Part shown: positions 36,424 to 45,805 of the stretch, in pieces
How positions within the stretch are numbered: position 1 is the stretch's first letter
How the letters are laid out: each line of letters begins with the position of its first letter
Origin: Qipengyuania spongiae
GTDB lineage: Bacteria > Pseudomonadota > Alphaproteobacteria > Sphingomonadales > Sphingomonadaceae
Reading direction: 5' to 3'
DNA length: 64,000 bases
Assembly (NCBI RefSeq): GCF_026168555.1
Contig: NZ_CP092471.1
Location: 2,490,501-2,554,500, forward strand
Translations under genes and position numbers: made by a program
Notes under the pieces: model-generated
Told to the model about the DNA's origin: nothing
Seen by the model: the letters and a program-made list of their open reading frames with translations, nothing else
Database searches by the model: none

Positions 36424-36987
36424 ATGCACAATCTTACCTGCACAACGCCCTACCTGCACAGCGCAAATGCAATCCTGCGAGCAATAGAAGCAGAGTTTGC
36501 GGGGCGGGCCACGAGGCGCGAAAAGACGCTCGACGCGCTTGTCATGGGAGGCAACCGGCTAACTGACCGAGCACGGCAGGACCTCGCCGAATAGGCCTTC
36601 GGAGAGAACTGGGAACTGATCTATGTCGAGATAAGCCACGATCAGGCGGACGACCCACTTTACATCGAACTCACCTATTTCGAAACTTATGGCTCGATGG
36701 ACACCATCGTCCACGAACGCGGCTCGATCTGGAAGGGTAGCGCGCGCTCTCAGCCGCGCCTCGTCTTCCCGGGCGGCAAGCAGATCACCGCAGATGCCAA
36801 CGGACGAATGCAGATCCGGGATCCCGAGCCTGCCTATCATGATGAAGGCTTCGACCTGGCTTATCGCGACCTGTGCAAAAGGGTCGCGAATTCCGATCGG
36901 GGTAAGCCGGTCACGAGCTGGATCGATGAAACGCCGGTGATCTACGACTTCCAGACCCTACCACGGGCATTCGTCCCTGTAGACTAA
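36424..36987 (+). pseudogene. Hypothetical gene interrupted by an in-frame TAG
   Basis: From an ATG at 36424 the frame runs MHNLTCTTPYLHSANAILRA... to TAG at 36592-36594. The same frame then continues without interruption as AFGENWELIYVEISHDQADD... to the stop at 36987. Both parts have ordinary protein composition; the second has an alternating strand pattern (LIYVEISHDQ, LYIELTYFETYGS) and ends in a compact segment. An ATG at 36697 allows a shorter product of 96 residues. The most economical reading is one gene of about 187 residues broken by a nonsense mutation. No family recognised. Confidence 0.55.
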
Positions 36988-37240
36988 ACCGGATGAACAG
37001 AATGAGGGGGCGCCTTGCGATTTCGCAGGACAATGGTGAATATCAATTCAAATTGATTTTTGACGATATTTGACAGTCTAAAGTTCATAATCATTTGTTG
37101 ATTTCTATAACTTTGCAGAAAATCTGCCGGTTGAAACGATAATGTTTTGTCATAAATGGATGGTGCGCTTCCCCCCTAAATTGGGACTGTAGCCGCAGTC
37201 GCGGCTTGCGCGATGCGTATGATCCGGCCATCCACCTAGA
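36988..37240. other. AT-rich intergenic region with a palindrome
   Basis: This gap is strikingly AT-rich (about 37030-37170) compared with the surrounding GC-rich sequence and contains no open reading frame. It includes the palindrome at 37042-37057 and several A/T runs. It probably holds the promoter of the M24 peptidase gene, and its composition suggests foreign origin. Confidence 0.6.
37042..37057. promoter_or_regulatory. Near-perfect palindrome ATCAATT-CA-AATTGAT (candidate operator)
   Basis: Two 7-base arms separated by 2 bases in the AT-rich region upstream of the M24 peptidase gene. The symmetry is that of a dimeric helix-turn-helix binding site, but no matching regulator is adjacent. 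Confidence 0.35.
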
Positions 37241-38497
37241 ATGAACCTTACCGTATCCCGCCGCACCTTTCTTGGCACCTCTCTCGCCATTCCGGCATTC
37301 GCTTACGCGCCGATCCTTCGCGCCGCGCAGTCCGATCTATCGCAGCTGTCGGACATGACCGGTTCAGCGAAGCCGATCACTTCGGCGGAGCGGATTGAAC
37401 GGATCGTCCGTGCGCAGGCGCTGATGGAAGCAAATGATATTTCCGCGGTGGTGATCGAACCGGGAGCCTCGCTGACCTATTTCACTGGCATCGAATGGGG
37501 CCGCAGTGAGCGCGTGACCGGCGCTGTCCTGCCTCGCGAAGGCGAGCCGTTAATCGTGACGCCCTTCTTCGAAGAACCCTCCGTACGCGAGACGCTGGAC
37601 GTTCCAGCCGAACTGCGCGTCTGGCAGGAAGACGAAAGCCCGCTGACGCTGATCGCCGACTGGCTGCGTGAGCGGCAGCTTGCCAGCGGACAGCTGGGTA
37701 TCGAGGAGACTGCGCGCTATTTCGTGGCCGATGGTCTCGCGGCTCGCCTACCGCAGATGCGGACGGTGTCCGCCGATCCGGTGGTGCGCACACTCCGGAT
37801 GCACAAGAGCACGTCGGAGATTGCTCTGATGCAGATTGCGACCGATGTGACCATGGCGGCTTATCGCTGGATTTGGCCGCGTGTGGAAGCGGGTATGACG
37901 GGACCTCAGGTTTCAGCTCTGATGAACGCAGCCACACGTGCGCTAGGGGGCACGCCGCAATTCTCTCTCGCCCTGGTAGGAGAGGCGTCCGCCTATCCCC
38001 ACGGATCGCGAAAGGTTCATACGATCGCCGACGGCGAAGTCCTGTTGATGGACTGCGGATGCGCGGTTCACGGTTATGAAAGCGATGTCTCGCGCACCTT
38101 TTCCTACGGATCGATCCGGTCGGAAGTGGCGCGCGTTTGGGAGACCGTCGCGCGCGGACAGCGTATCGTTTTCGAAGAGGCGCAGATTGGCACGCCCGCA
38201 GGCCGGGTGGACGATGCAGTGCGCGCCTTTTACGAAAGCAAAGGTTATGGCCCCGGCTATGCTCTACCCGGCCTCCCCCACCGCACCGGTCACGGCATCG
38301 GCATGGATGGGCACGAACCGATCAATTTCGTGCGCGGGGAGGAGACGCCGCTGGCTCCTGGCATGTGCTTCTCGGACGAGCCAGGCATTTACTTACCGGG
38401 CCAGTTCGGTGTCAGGCTCGAGGACTGCATCTATATAACCGAGAGCGGTCCCAACTGGTTCAGCGAGCCGGCCGCATCGATCGAAAATCCGATTTGA
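37241..38497 (+). CDS. M24 family aminopeptidase (Xaa-Pro type), Tat-exported
   Basis: The 418-residue protein begins with a twin-arginine signal (SRRTFLG, followed by a hydrophobic stretch and AYAPILRAAQ). A creatinase-type N-domain spans about 55-190, and the pita-bread catalytic domain has all five metal ligands: MDCG and SDVSRTF (Asp), HRTGHGIG (His), SDEPGIY (Glu), RLEDCIY (Glu). It should cleave N-terminal residues adjacent to proline, as a folded, metal-loaded periplasmic enzyme. It starts after an AT-rich region. Confidence 0.88.
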   Translation: MNLTVSRRTFLGTSLAIPAFAYAPILRAAQSDLSQLSDMTGSAKPITSAERIERIVRAQALMEANDISAVVIEPGASLTYFTGIEWGRSERVTGAVLPREGEPLIVTPFFEEPSVRETLDVPAELRVWQEDESPLTLIADWLRERQLASGQLGIEETARYFVADGLAARLPQMRTVSADPVVRTLRMHKSTSEIALMQIATDVTMAAYRWIWPRVEAGMTGPQVSALMNAATRALGGTPQFSLALVGEASAYPHGSRKVHTIADGEVLLMDCGCAVHGYESDVSRTFSYGSIRSEVARVWETVARGQRIVFEEAQIGTPAGRVDDAVRAFYESKGYGPGYALPGLPHRTGHGIGMDGHEPINFVRGEETPLAPGMCFSDEPGIYLPGQFGVRLEDCIYITESGPNWFSEPAASIENPI

Positions 38498-38846
38498 ACC
38501 GGAGATGTCGTTCGGCTGCCCATCCCGAATATGGGTTGACTTGGACCGCAAAGAACCTCGCGTTTGAGGGAGCGGACATCCGAAAGCCAAGCAAGAATGC
38601 CATTGTGCTCGAGCAAAATTCCGGTTCGGATTGCCGTCAAACCCAGACCTCCGCTAAAGTTTTTCAGTGGCTTAGCTTAAAACGATTACTGGTCGGGAAT
38701 TCGCCCTCCCCGATCAATTCGCTTATTGCGAACTTTCGGGCACTTGTTGACCTTCGCCCAGTTATGAGAGCGATAGGTTTGAAGGACAGCCGCATGAGGG
38801 TGCTGGTTCGTCCTCACGCAGCGCCTATTCCTCTCCTTGGACTTCT
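38498..38846. other. 349-base gap without a convincing gene
   Basis: No reading frame here has the length or composition of a gene on either strand; several short open frames end within 45 codons. Both neighbouring genes end here (convergent). I see no tRNA or clear terminator. Confidence 0.5.
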
Positions 38847-40109
38847 TCAGGCATGGCTTTGCGTGAGTGCCGAATAGATCAGCGTCTTGAGCTGTCGGCG
38901 GATCGGATAGGTCGAGGACGGATAAAGCTGCGTCATGAAAACGCAGGTGATCCTTTCCACCGGATCGACGAAGAAGGCAGTCGAATAAGCCCCACCCCAG
39001 TAGAATTCTCCCTTGCTCGCAGGCATCAAGGTGCGCGCAGGATCGACGACGACTGCAAAGCCGAGGCCGAAGCCGGTGCCCGCATTGCTCGCCTCGCTGA
39101 AAAGGCTCTGGCTCATCTGCGACAGATCGGCCCCGCCCGGCAGATGGTTGGCTGTCATCAGATCCATCGTCTTGGGCGCGACGATCATGCCGCCCGCATA
39201 GGCTCCCTTGTTTAGCAGCATGGCGCAAAAGCGATCGTAATCGGCGATCGTCGAAAGGAGGCCCCCGCCCCCGGAGTGGAACTTTGCTCGATTGATCAGG
39301 CGGGACTCGGAGGCCTTGTCGATCAAGCGGGGCTCCTTGCCCGGGCGATAGCCATAGGCGTCGGCCAGCCGGTCCTTCTTCGCCGGATCGAGATCGAACG
39401 AGGTATCCTCCATCCCGAGCGGCGCGAAGATGTGCTCGCGAAAATAATCGCCGAGCGGCATTCCCGAAATGCGCTCGACACAGACGCCGAGGACATCGGT
39501 CGACACCGAATAATTCCAGCGCGCACCCGGTTCGAATTCCAGCGGAATGCGTGTCAGGGTGGCGATATACTCGTCGGAAGTCACCGCTCCGCGCGCGAGG
39601 TCGATCTCCGCCTTGCGATAGGCGGCGTCCACGCTGCTCCGGTTCTGAAAGCCGTAGGTAAGGCCGGACATATGCGTGAGCAGATCGACGAAGCGCATCG
39701 GCTTGCCGCTCTGGGTGGGAAGGAAAGGCACCGAGCCCCCTCCCCCCGCATAAGGGCCAAGTGTCTCGAACTCGGGGAGGACACGCGACACGGGATCGTC
39801 GAGGGCGACCTTGCAGCGTTCGACGAGATGCATGAAGGCGATCGAGGTCACCGGCTTGGTCATGCTGGCGATGCGGAATATTGCATCCTCGCGCATCTCG
39901 GTTCCGTCGTCACGCAGCGTGCCGGAATGGAAATAATGCGCTGGCTTCGTATCGCGCGAGATCAGCAGCTGCACCGATTTCAGACGGCCGGTCGCCAGAT
40001 ACGCCTCCTCGAGAAAGCGATCGATCCCCTGCAACCTGTCGGAATCGAAACCAAGCTCTTTTGCGTCCGCCGTCTGCACTCTCGATCTCTCCCTGCCATC
40101 GCGCCGCAT
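38847..40109 (-). CDS. Serine hydrolase (beta-lactamase family, EstB-like)
   Basis: A 420-residue protein without a signal peptide. It has SMTK as the SxxK catalytic motif, a YSV motif (WNYSVSTDVLG) in place of YxN, and a C-terminal WGGAYS region typical of class C-like esterases. Such cytoplasmic members are usually esterases acting on short acyl esters. An in-frame GTG at 40079 with AGGGAG upstream is as good a start as the ATG at 40109. It is divergent from the acyl-CoA synthetase gene and may share its regulation. Confidence 0.85.
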   Translation of the reverse strand: MRRDGRERSRVQTADAKELGFDSDRLQGIDRFLEEAYLATGRLKSVQLLISRDTKPAHYFHSGTLRDDGTEMREDAIFRIASMTKPVTSIAFMHLVERCKVALDDPVSRVLPEFETLGPYAGGGGSVPFLPTQSGKPMRFVDLLTHMSGLTYGFQNRSSVDAAYRKAEIDLARGAVTSDEYIATLTRIPLEFEPGARWNYSVSTDVLGVCVERISGMPLGDYFREHIFAPLGMEDTSFDLDPAKKDRLADAYGYRPGKEPRLIDKASESRLINRAKFHSGGGGLLSTIADYDRFCAMLLNKGAYAGGMIVAPKTMDLMTANHLPGGADLSQMSQSLFSEASNAGTGFGLGFAVVVDPARTLMPASKGEFYWGGAYSTAFFVDPVERITCVFMTQLYPSSTYPIRRQLKTLIYSALTQSHA

Positions 40110-40382
40110 AGCCGTACCGCAGCTTCATCCTCTCCTGCGTAAATGATTTTGCGCTCCTGTGAAGGTTCATACCCACCTTTCAGAAGATCTCTGTCCGGCT
40201 TGCTCGCCGGCGACTGCGAAGACTAGACTAGGCCACGCCGCTCTTGAGTCGGCACGTGGGAAAGGATTTGCTGAAGTGCGCGATACCGTAATCGTCTCCA
40301 CTGACCTCGCACCGCTGGCTCAGTCGCATCTAGGAGCCTCCAATGCGCCCCAGTCCGTTCAACCGGGTGTCGACGCGCTGTG

Positions 40383-42134
40383 ATGGCGATCCAATCCGGA
40401 CGCAGTTCGCTCGCCTCTGCTATTGGCTGGGTTCCACCTGCGAACTGGCCCGCCCGCAGCCGTGCGGAATGTTGCGCCATCCTGACCGCACCGGGCCAGC
40501 GTTTCGAGATGGAGGATGTCGAGATCCGCGGCGTTACGGTGCGAACCTGGAAGAACGCCCCGCGCAATCTCCGGGAGGTCGCGCTGCTCGGCCAGTCGTA
40601 TGGGACACGCGAATTCGTCATCTATCAGGACGAGCGGATCACCTACGATGGCTGGTTCCGCGCCGTTGTCGCTCTGGCGCACGAATTCCACAAACGCGGC
40701 ATCGGCAAGGGCGACCGGGTGGCGCTCGCCATGCGCAACCAGCCGGAATGGCCGGTCGCCTTCTTCGCCGCGGTCACCATCGGCGCGGTCTGCGTTCCCC
40801 TGAATGCTTGGTGGACGGGCGACGAGCTTGCTTACGGCCTGTCGAATTCGGGGACGAAGCTGCTGGTCTGCGACGAGGAGAGGTGGGATAGGATCGCCGA
40901 CAGGCGCGACGATTGCCCCCTTCTCGAAACCGTGTTCGTGACCCGCGCGGGCGCGGACCGCGACGGTGCCGAAGCGCTCGAAAGCGTAATTGGGCGACCC
41001 ACAGGCTATGCCGAGCTTCCCCTTAGTGGGCTGCCAGAAGTGGATATCGCGCCGGAGGACGACGCGACCATCTTCTACACCAGCGGAACAACCGGGCGGC
41101 CCAAGGGCGCGCTCGGCACCCACCGCAATCTGTGCACCAACATCCTGTCGAGCGCCTACAACGCAGCCTTCGCCGTCCTGCGACGCGGTGAGGACCTGCC
41201 TCTGCCCCAGCAAAAAACCGGCTTGACCGTCATTCCGCTGTTCCATGTCACCGCCTGTTCGGCCGGGCTGATGGGGAATATCGCGGCCGGTAACACGCTG
41301 ATTTTCGTGTATCGCTGGGACCCAGTCGAGGCGTTCCGGATCATTGAGCGCGAGCGGGTGGCGGTGACCGGCGGCGTGCCCACGATCGCGTGGCAGCTGC
41401 TGGAGCATCCCGAGCGCAAGAATTACGACCTCTCCAGCATCGAGGCGATCGCCTATGGCGGCGCACCGGCCGCCCCCGAACTGGTCCGCAAGATCCGCGA
41501 AGTGTTCGGAGCCCTGCCCGGAAACGGCTGGGGCATGACGGAGACGATGGCGACGGTCACCGGCCATTCGTCCGAAGATTATCTCAACCGCCCCGACAGC
41601 TGCGGCCCGCCGGTAGCGGTGGCCGACCTCAGGATCATGAGCGAGGACGGGACGCGCGAACTGCCGGCGGGCGAAGTGGGCGAGCTGTGGGCGCGCGGTC
41701 CAATGGTGGTGAAAGGCTACTGGAACAATCCCGAGGCGACCGCCGAGACCTTCGTCGATGGCTGGGTGCGGACAGGCGACCTGGCCCGGCTGGACGAGGA
41801 AGGTTGGTGTTATATCGCCGACCGGGCCAAGGACATGATCATCCGCGGCGGCGAGAACATCTATTCCTCCGAGGTCGAGAACGTCCTTTACGATCATCCC
41901 GCGGTCACCGACGCGGCCCTGATCGGCCTGCCCCATCAGCAGCTGGGCGAGGAACCGGCGGCCGTCGTCCACCTCGCGCCCGGAATGGAGGCGAGCGAAG
42001 ACGAATTGCGTAACTGGGTCGCCGCCCGTCTCGCCAAGTTCAAAGTGCCGGTCCGGATCGCCTTTTCGGCCGGGACGCTGCCCCGCAACGCGAACGGCAA
42101 GATACTGAAGCGGGAACTGGCCGACTTCTTTTGA
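40383..42134 (+). CDS. Acyl-CoA synthetase (AMP-forming)
   Basis: A protein of about 583 residues with the adenylate-forming signature IFYTSGTTGRPKGA, the A5-like GWGMTETMA, TGDLARLDEEGW and the C-terminal lysine region PRNANGKILKREL. It adenylates a carboxylic acid and transfers it to CoA. The N-terminal stretch SAIGWVPPANWPARS... is part of the fold in close relatives, so the start is upstream; GTG at 40380 and ATG at 40383 are alternatives. Its neighbours are a double TetR regulator and two acyl-CoA dehydrogenases, suggesting activation of a carboxylic acid entering beta-oxidation. Confidence 0.92.
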   Translation: MAIQSGRSSLASAIGWVPPANWPARSRAECCAILTAPGQRFEMEDVEIRGVTVRTWKNAPRNLREVALLGQSYGTREFVIYQDERITYDGWFRAVVALAHEFHKRGIGKGDRVALAMRNQPEWPVAFFAAVTIGAVCVPLNAWWTGDELAYGLSNSGTKLLVCDEERWDRIADRRDDCPLLETVFVTRAGADRDGAEALESVIGRPTGYAELPLSGLPEVDIAPEDDATIFYTSGTTGRPKGALGTHRNLCTNILSSAYNAAFAVLRRGEDLPLPQQKTGLTVIPLFHVTACSAGLMGNIAAGNTLIFVYRWDPVEAFRIIERERVAVTGGVPTIAWQLLEHPERKNYDLSSIEAIAYGGAPAAPELVRKIREVFGALPGNGWGMTETMATVTGHSSEDYLNRPDSCGPPVAVADLRIMSEDGTRELPAGEVGELWARGPMVVKGYWNNPEATAETFVDGWVRTGDLARLDEEGWCYIADRAKDMIIRGGENIYSSEVENVLYDHPAVTDAALIGLPHQQLGEEPAAVVHLAPGMEASEDELRNWVAARLAKFKVPVRIAFSAGTLPRNANGKILKRELADFF

Positions 42135-42192
42135 GCGAAGTGCGACCGGCCGGAGGCAGGGCGCGGTCAAGACGTGGCGAATAGGGGAAATC

Positions 42193-43425
42193 ATGGCGCG
42201 AAAGCCCGACGTGACCACCAAGTTCGGCGAAAAACGCGAGGCGATCGTCCACGCCGCGTCTGTTCTGATCAATGATGCTGGAGTGCGGGCAACAACGTTG
42301 ACCAAGGTCGCGCGCGCGATAGGCCTCAATGCGACCAGCGTGACCTATTATTTTCCGCGTAAAGACGAACTGATCGTTACGGTTTACGAAGAGACCATCT
42401 CCCTCCTCCAGGAGATGGCGCGCGAGGCGCTCAGCGAGCTGACGGTCGAGGCGCGGATAGCCCGCTTTGTCGGCCTCCATGTCACATTCCGGACCCGTAT
42501 CCGCAAGGGAGAGAAAGGTCTCATCGCGGCCTTGTCGGAAATCCGCTCGCTCGACCAAGAGCATCAGGATGCTCTGCTGGTCGGCTATCGCGGGGTGGTC
42601 GACACGGTGCGCGCTTTCTTCGGCGAACCTGCGAACAAGACCGAACGAGCCCGCAACTCGGTGCGGGCGCATGTCCTGATCGAGGCGATGCTGTGGTGGC
42701 CGGTCTGGTCGCTGCGTTATTCGCAGCTCGACTTTCCACGAGTCGAGAAGAAGATCGTCGACATCCTGTGCTATGGCATTCCGGTCACGCCGGGCGATTG
42801 GGGGCCGGTCGCCTTGCCCGCCGGCGAATGGCGCAGCGACCGGGAGGGAGCGCCCCGGCAGAACGACGAGTTCCTGCGCGCGGCGACTTTGCTGATCAAT
42901 GATCGCGGCTATCGCGGTGCATCGATCAACCGGATCGCGGAGTCGCTGAACGTGACCAAGGGCAGCTTCTATCACCACCATGACGCGAAAGACGACCTGG
43001 TGATGGATTGCTTCCAGCGCAGCTATAATCGTCTTTCGCGCGTGCAGATGGCGGGGCTTGAGGTCGAGGGATCGTACTGGATCAAGCTGTCGAGCGTCCT
43101 TCACGAATTGGTCGAGATTCAGTTTTTCGACGCGATGCCCCTGCTGCGGACCACGGCTCTCCAAGCCCTCGACAGCGCCCGCAAGACCGACGTGGTCATG
43201 CGCTCCAACCGGCTGGCGCGACGCTTTGCCGGCTTCCTGATCGACGGGTTCGCCGACGGATCGGTCCGCCCCGTCGATCCGCTCGTGGCAAGCCAGCTCG
43301 TCATGTCCACGCTGAACGGTGCCTACGAAGCGCGGAGGTGGGCGGCGCGCTTCGACGATCGCGCCGCCGCCATCCAGACCTATCTCTCGGTGTTCTTCGA
43401 AGGCATGGCGGGCCGCAGCGACTGA
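42193..43425 (+). CDS. Double TetR-family transcriptional regulator
   Basis: A 410-residue protein with two TetR N-terminal DNA-binding domains: one near residues 14-60 (AASVLINDAGVRATTLTKVARAIGLNATSVTYYFPRKDEL) and one near 228-275 (AATLLINDRGYRGASINRIAESLNVTKGSFYHHHDAKDDL), each followed by a ligand-domain-like helical region. It is thus a fused tandem of two TetR units. It follows the acyl-CoA synthetase gene by 58 bases and is convergent with the acyl-CoA dehydrogenase operon, so it likely controls that cluster; the inducer may be the acyl-CoA. Confidence 0.88.
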   Translation: MARKPDVTTKFGEKREAIVHAASVLINDAGVRATTLTKVARAIGLNATSVTYYFPRKDELIVTVYEETISLLQEMAREALSELTVEARIARFVGLHVTFRTRIRKGEKGLIAALSEIRSLDQEHQDALLVGYRGVVDTVRAFFGEPANKTERARNSVRAHVLIEAMLWWPVWSLRYSQLDFPRVEKKIVDILCYGIPVTPGDWGPVALPAGEWRSDREGAPRQNDEFLRAATLLINDRGYRGASINRIAESLNVTKGSFYHHHDAKDDLVMDCFQRSYNRLSRVQMAGLEVEGSYWIKLSSVLHELVEIQFFDAMPLLRTTALQALDSARKTDVVMRSNRLARRFAGFLIDGFADGSVRPVDPLVASQLVMSTLNGAYEARRWAARFDDRAAAIQTYLSVFFEGMAGRSD

Positions 43426-43449
43426 CCCGCCGGCCTCGAAACCAACGGC

Positions 43450-44520
43450 TCAGTAGCCTCCGAGCGAAGCGATGCGGTTCCTGCAAAATGCGATGTTGCC
43501 GTAGCTCGCCTCGAGCACGCGGGCGCGCTTGAGGTAGAGGCCGACATCATATTCGTCGGTCATGCCGATGCCGCCGTGAAGTTGGATGCCCTCCCGGCTC
43601 ATCGCGTTCAGAACCCGGTTTGCTTCGGCCTTGGCCACCATGGCGGCGCGCGGCACGCCGAAGCCACTGTCGAGCGCCTGCAACCCGCCCTCCACCGCCG
43701 AGCGCATCAGCGCGAGGTCGGCGAAGAGATCGGCCATCCGGTGCTGGAGCGCCTGGAACGTCGCTAGCACCTGATTGAACTGCACGCGTTGCTTCAGATA
43801 GTCGAGGGTGGTGTCGAACACTTGCTGCGCCATGCCGAGCATCTCGCACGCCGTCACGATCCGCGCGCGGTCGAGCACCTGATCGAGCAGGTCGTCCCCG
43901 CCGCCCTTCAGCGTGTCGGCAACCGCACCGTCGAATTTCACCTCGGCATGGCTGCGTTGGTCGGTCAGCTTGCGATCGGACAGGGTGACGCCCTCTCCCT
44001 TCTTCACCAGATAAAGCCCGTCCTGCGCCACGACGACGAACAGGTCGGCCCCGTGCGCCTCGTGGACGAAGGCCTTGGTGCCGGTCAGCTTGCCGCCGCT
44101 CACCTGCGTTTCGATCGCGGCGGGATCGTGCCGCGGCCGCTCGTCCACGGCGAGCGCTCCAACGACCTCGCCGGCCGCCAGTTGCGGGAGCCACTTCGCC
44201 TTCTGCTCCTCGCTCCCGCCCAGGATGATCGCTGATGCCGCGACGATCGAGGAAGCGAGCGGGCTCGCGGTGAGCGTCTTGCCGAGTTCCTCGATCACCA
44301 GTCCGGCCGACAGCCAGCCGAAATCGGAGCCGCCATGTTCTTCGGGCACCACCACGCCCGTCCAGCCCATTTCGGCCATCGCCGCATAGGCTGCGGGGTC
44401 GTAGGCCTGTGCCTCGCCGCCCGCGCGAACCTTGCGCCATTCAGCCACCGGGCTTTCGTTTGTCGTCCAGTCGCGCGCCATGTCGCGCAACATTTCCTGT
44501 TCTTCGCTGAGAACTGCCAT
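43450..44520 (-). CDS. Acyl-CoA dehydrogenase (small subunit-like)
   Basis: A 356-residue acyl-CoA dehydrogenase fold protein, shorter than the usual 380-400. It has the N-terminal helical domain (VLSEEQEMLRDMARDW), the VVVPEEHGGSDFGW segment, and the C-terminal RVLEASYGNIAFCRNRI. It lies immediately after another acyl-CoA dehydrogenase gene (21-base gap). Pairs like this often form alpha2beta2 complexes in steroid or cyclic substrate degradation, where each chain contributes part of the FAD or substrate site. Which chain carries the catalytic base was not determined. Confidence 0.88.
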   Translation of the reverse strand: MAVLSEEQEMLRDMARDWTTNESPVAEWRKVRAGGEAQAYDPAAYAAMAEMGWTGVVVPEEHGGSDFGWLSAGLVIEELGKTLTASPLASSIVAASAIILGGSEEQKAKWLPQLAAGEVVGALAVDERPRHDPAAIETQVSGGKLTGTKAFVHEAHGADLFVVVAQDGLYLVKKGEGVTLSDRKLTDQRSHAEVKFDGAVADTLKGGGDDLLDQVLDRARIVTACEMLGMAQQVFDTTLDYLKQRVQFNQVLATFQALQHRMADLFADLALMRSAVEGGLQALDSGFGVPRAAMVAKAEANRVLNAMSREGIQLHGGIGMTDEYDVGLYLKRARVLEASYGNIAFCRNRIASLGGY

Positions 44521-44541
44521 GATCCTGATCTCCTGCGCCGC

Positions 44542-45753
44542 TTACTGATGGTCGAGCATGCCGAGCACGCGCTTGGCGATGATGTTGTTCTGAACCTCGG
44601 TCGATCCGCCATAGATCGTGGTCGCCTTGCCGAAGAGCCAGGCGCGCACTCCGGCAAGCTCGCTCTCGGAGAAGCCTTCGCCTTCCCAGCCCAGCCCCTG
44701 GAAACCCATGATCTCGATTGTCAGCTCGGCCTTTTCCTGACCAAGCTTGGTGCCCACCTTCTTGAGAACTGAGCTGATCTCGGCCACACCGCCCTGCGCC
44801 TTGCTCTCTTCCGCCGCGCGCCGTGCGGTGAGGAGGAACGCGCTCCATCGTATCTCGAAATCGGCAATGCGGTCCCGCAGAACCGGATCGGCGAGGCGGC
44901 CCTCGGCGTCGGTGCCGACATATTTACGGGCGATGTCCGGCAGGCTCGCGCCCATCATGCGGGCCATGCTGCCGCCGCCCGAAAGATTGGTGCGCTCGTG
45001 CTGGAGCAGACGCTTGCCGATCGTCCAGCCCTCCCCTTCCTCGCCGACGAGGTTCTTCTTGGGCACCTCAACATCGGTGAAGAAAGTCTCGCAGAAAGGG
45101 CTCATCCCGCTGATCATCTGGATCGGCCGCACCTCCACGCCGGGGGCATCCATGTCGATCAGCAGGAAGCTGATGCCCTTATGCTTGTCGCTGCGATCGG
45201 TGCGCACGAGGCAGAAGCACTTGTCGGCCCACTGCCCACCGCTGGTCCAGGTCTTCTGTCCGTTGACTAGATAGTGATCGCCCTTGTCCTCGGCCGTGGT
45301 CTGGAGGTTGGCGAGGTCCGATCCGGCATTGGGTTCGCTGTAGCCCTGGCACCAGCGGATTTCCCCCCTCGCGATGGGCGGGATGTGCTCCTTCTTCTGT
45401 TCCTCGCTGCCGTATTCAAGCAGGGTCGGGCCGAACATCATCACGCCCATGCCGCCGATCGGATTGTAAGCCCCCGCCTTCGCCAGCTCCTCGTTCAGGA
45501 TCGCCGCCTGCTTTCTCGTGAGGCCGCCCCCGCCATATTCGCGCGGCCATGTGGGAACGCCCCAGCCGCGCTCCCCCATCGCCTCGCGCCAGCTCTGCTG
45601 GGCGGGTGTTTCTTCGTCCGGCCCTTCGACCGCGGACATCGCCGAGCCGGTGTTTTTCAGTTCGTCGGGGAAGTTCTGCGTGACAAACTGGCGTACTTCC
45701 TCGCGGAACGCTTCGGTTTCGTCCTGCGCTTCGATCGTGGATCGGGAGGCCAT
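44542..45753 (-). CDS. Acyl-CoA dehydrogenase
   Basis: A 403-residue protein of the medium/long-chain acyl-CoA dehydrogenase superfamily: N-terminal helix domain with FREEVRQFVTQNFPDEL, the middle beta domain with WCQGYSEPNAGSDLANLQT (FAD/substrate loop) and KTWTSGGQWAD, and the C-terminal IYGGSTEVQNNIIAKRVLG. It introduces a trans-2 double bond into an acyl-CoA. It is the middle gene of the transporter-dehydrogenase-dehydrogenase operon. Confidence 0.9.
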   Translation of the reverse strand: MASRSTIEAQDETEAFREEVRQFVTQNFPDELKNTGSAMSAVEGPDEETPAQQSWREAMGERGWGVPTWPREYGGGGLTRKQAAILNEELAKAGAYNPIGGMGVMMFGPTLLEYGSEEQKKEHIPPIARGEIRWCQGYSEPNAGSDLANLQTTAEDKGDHYLVNGQKTWTSGGQWADKCFCLVRTDRSDKHKGISFLLIDMDAPGVEVRPIQMISGMSPFCETFFTDVEVPKKNLVGEEGEGWTIGKRLLQHERTNLSGGGSMARMMGASLPDIARKYVGTDAEGRLADPVLRDRIADFEIRWSAFLLTARRAAEESKAQGGVAEISSVLKKVGTKLGQEKAELTIEIMGFQGLGWEGEGFSESELAGVRAWLFGKATTIYGGSTEVQNNIIAKRVLGMLDHQ

Positions 45754-45805
45754 CTCAATACTCCTGGAATGAAAACTTCACTGGCTGGGCTTTACTGGCG
45801 GGACT

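Noticed and set aside
40159..40383. A 74-codon plus-strand frame ending exactly at the acyl-CoA synthetase start (TGATG)
   Set aside because: The overlap is attractive, but the start is a GTG without a ribosome site, the composition is not convincing and no domain is recognisable. Left out as a gene.
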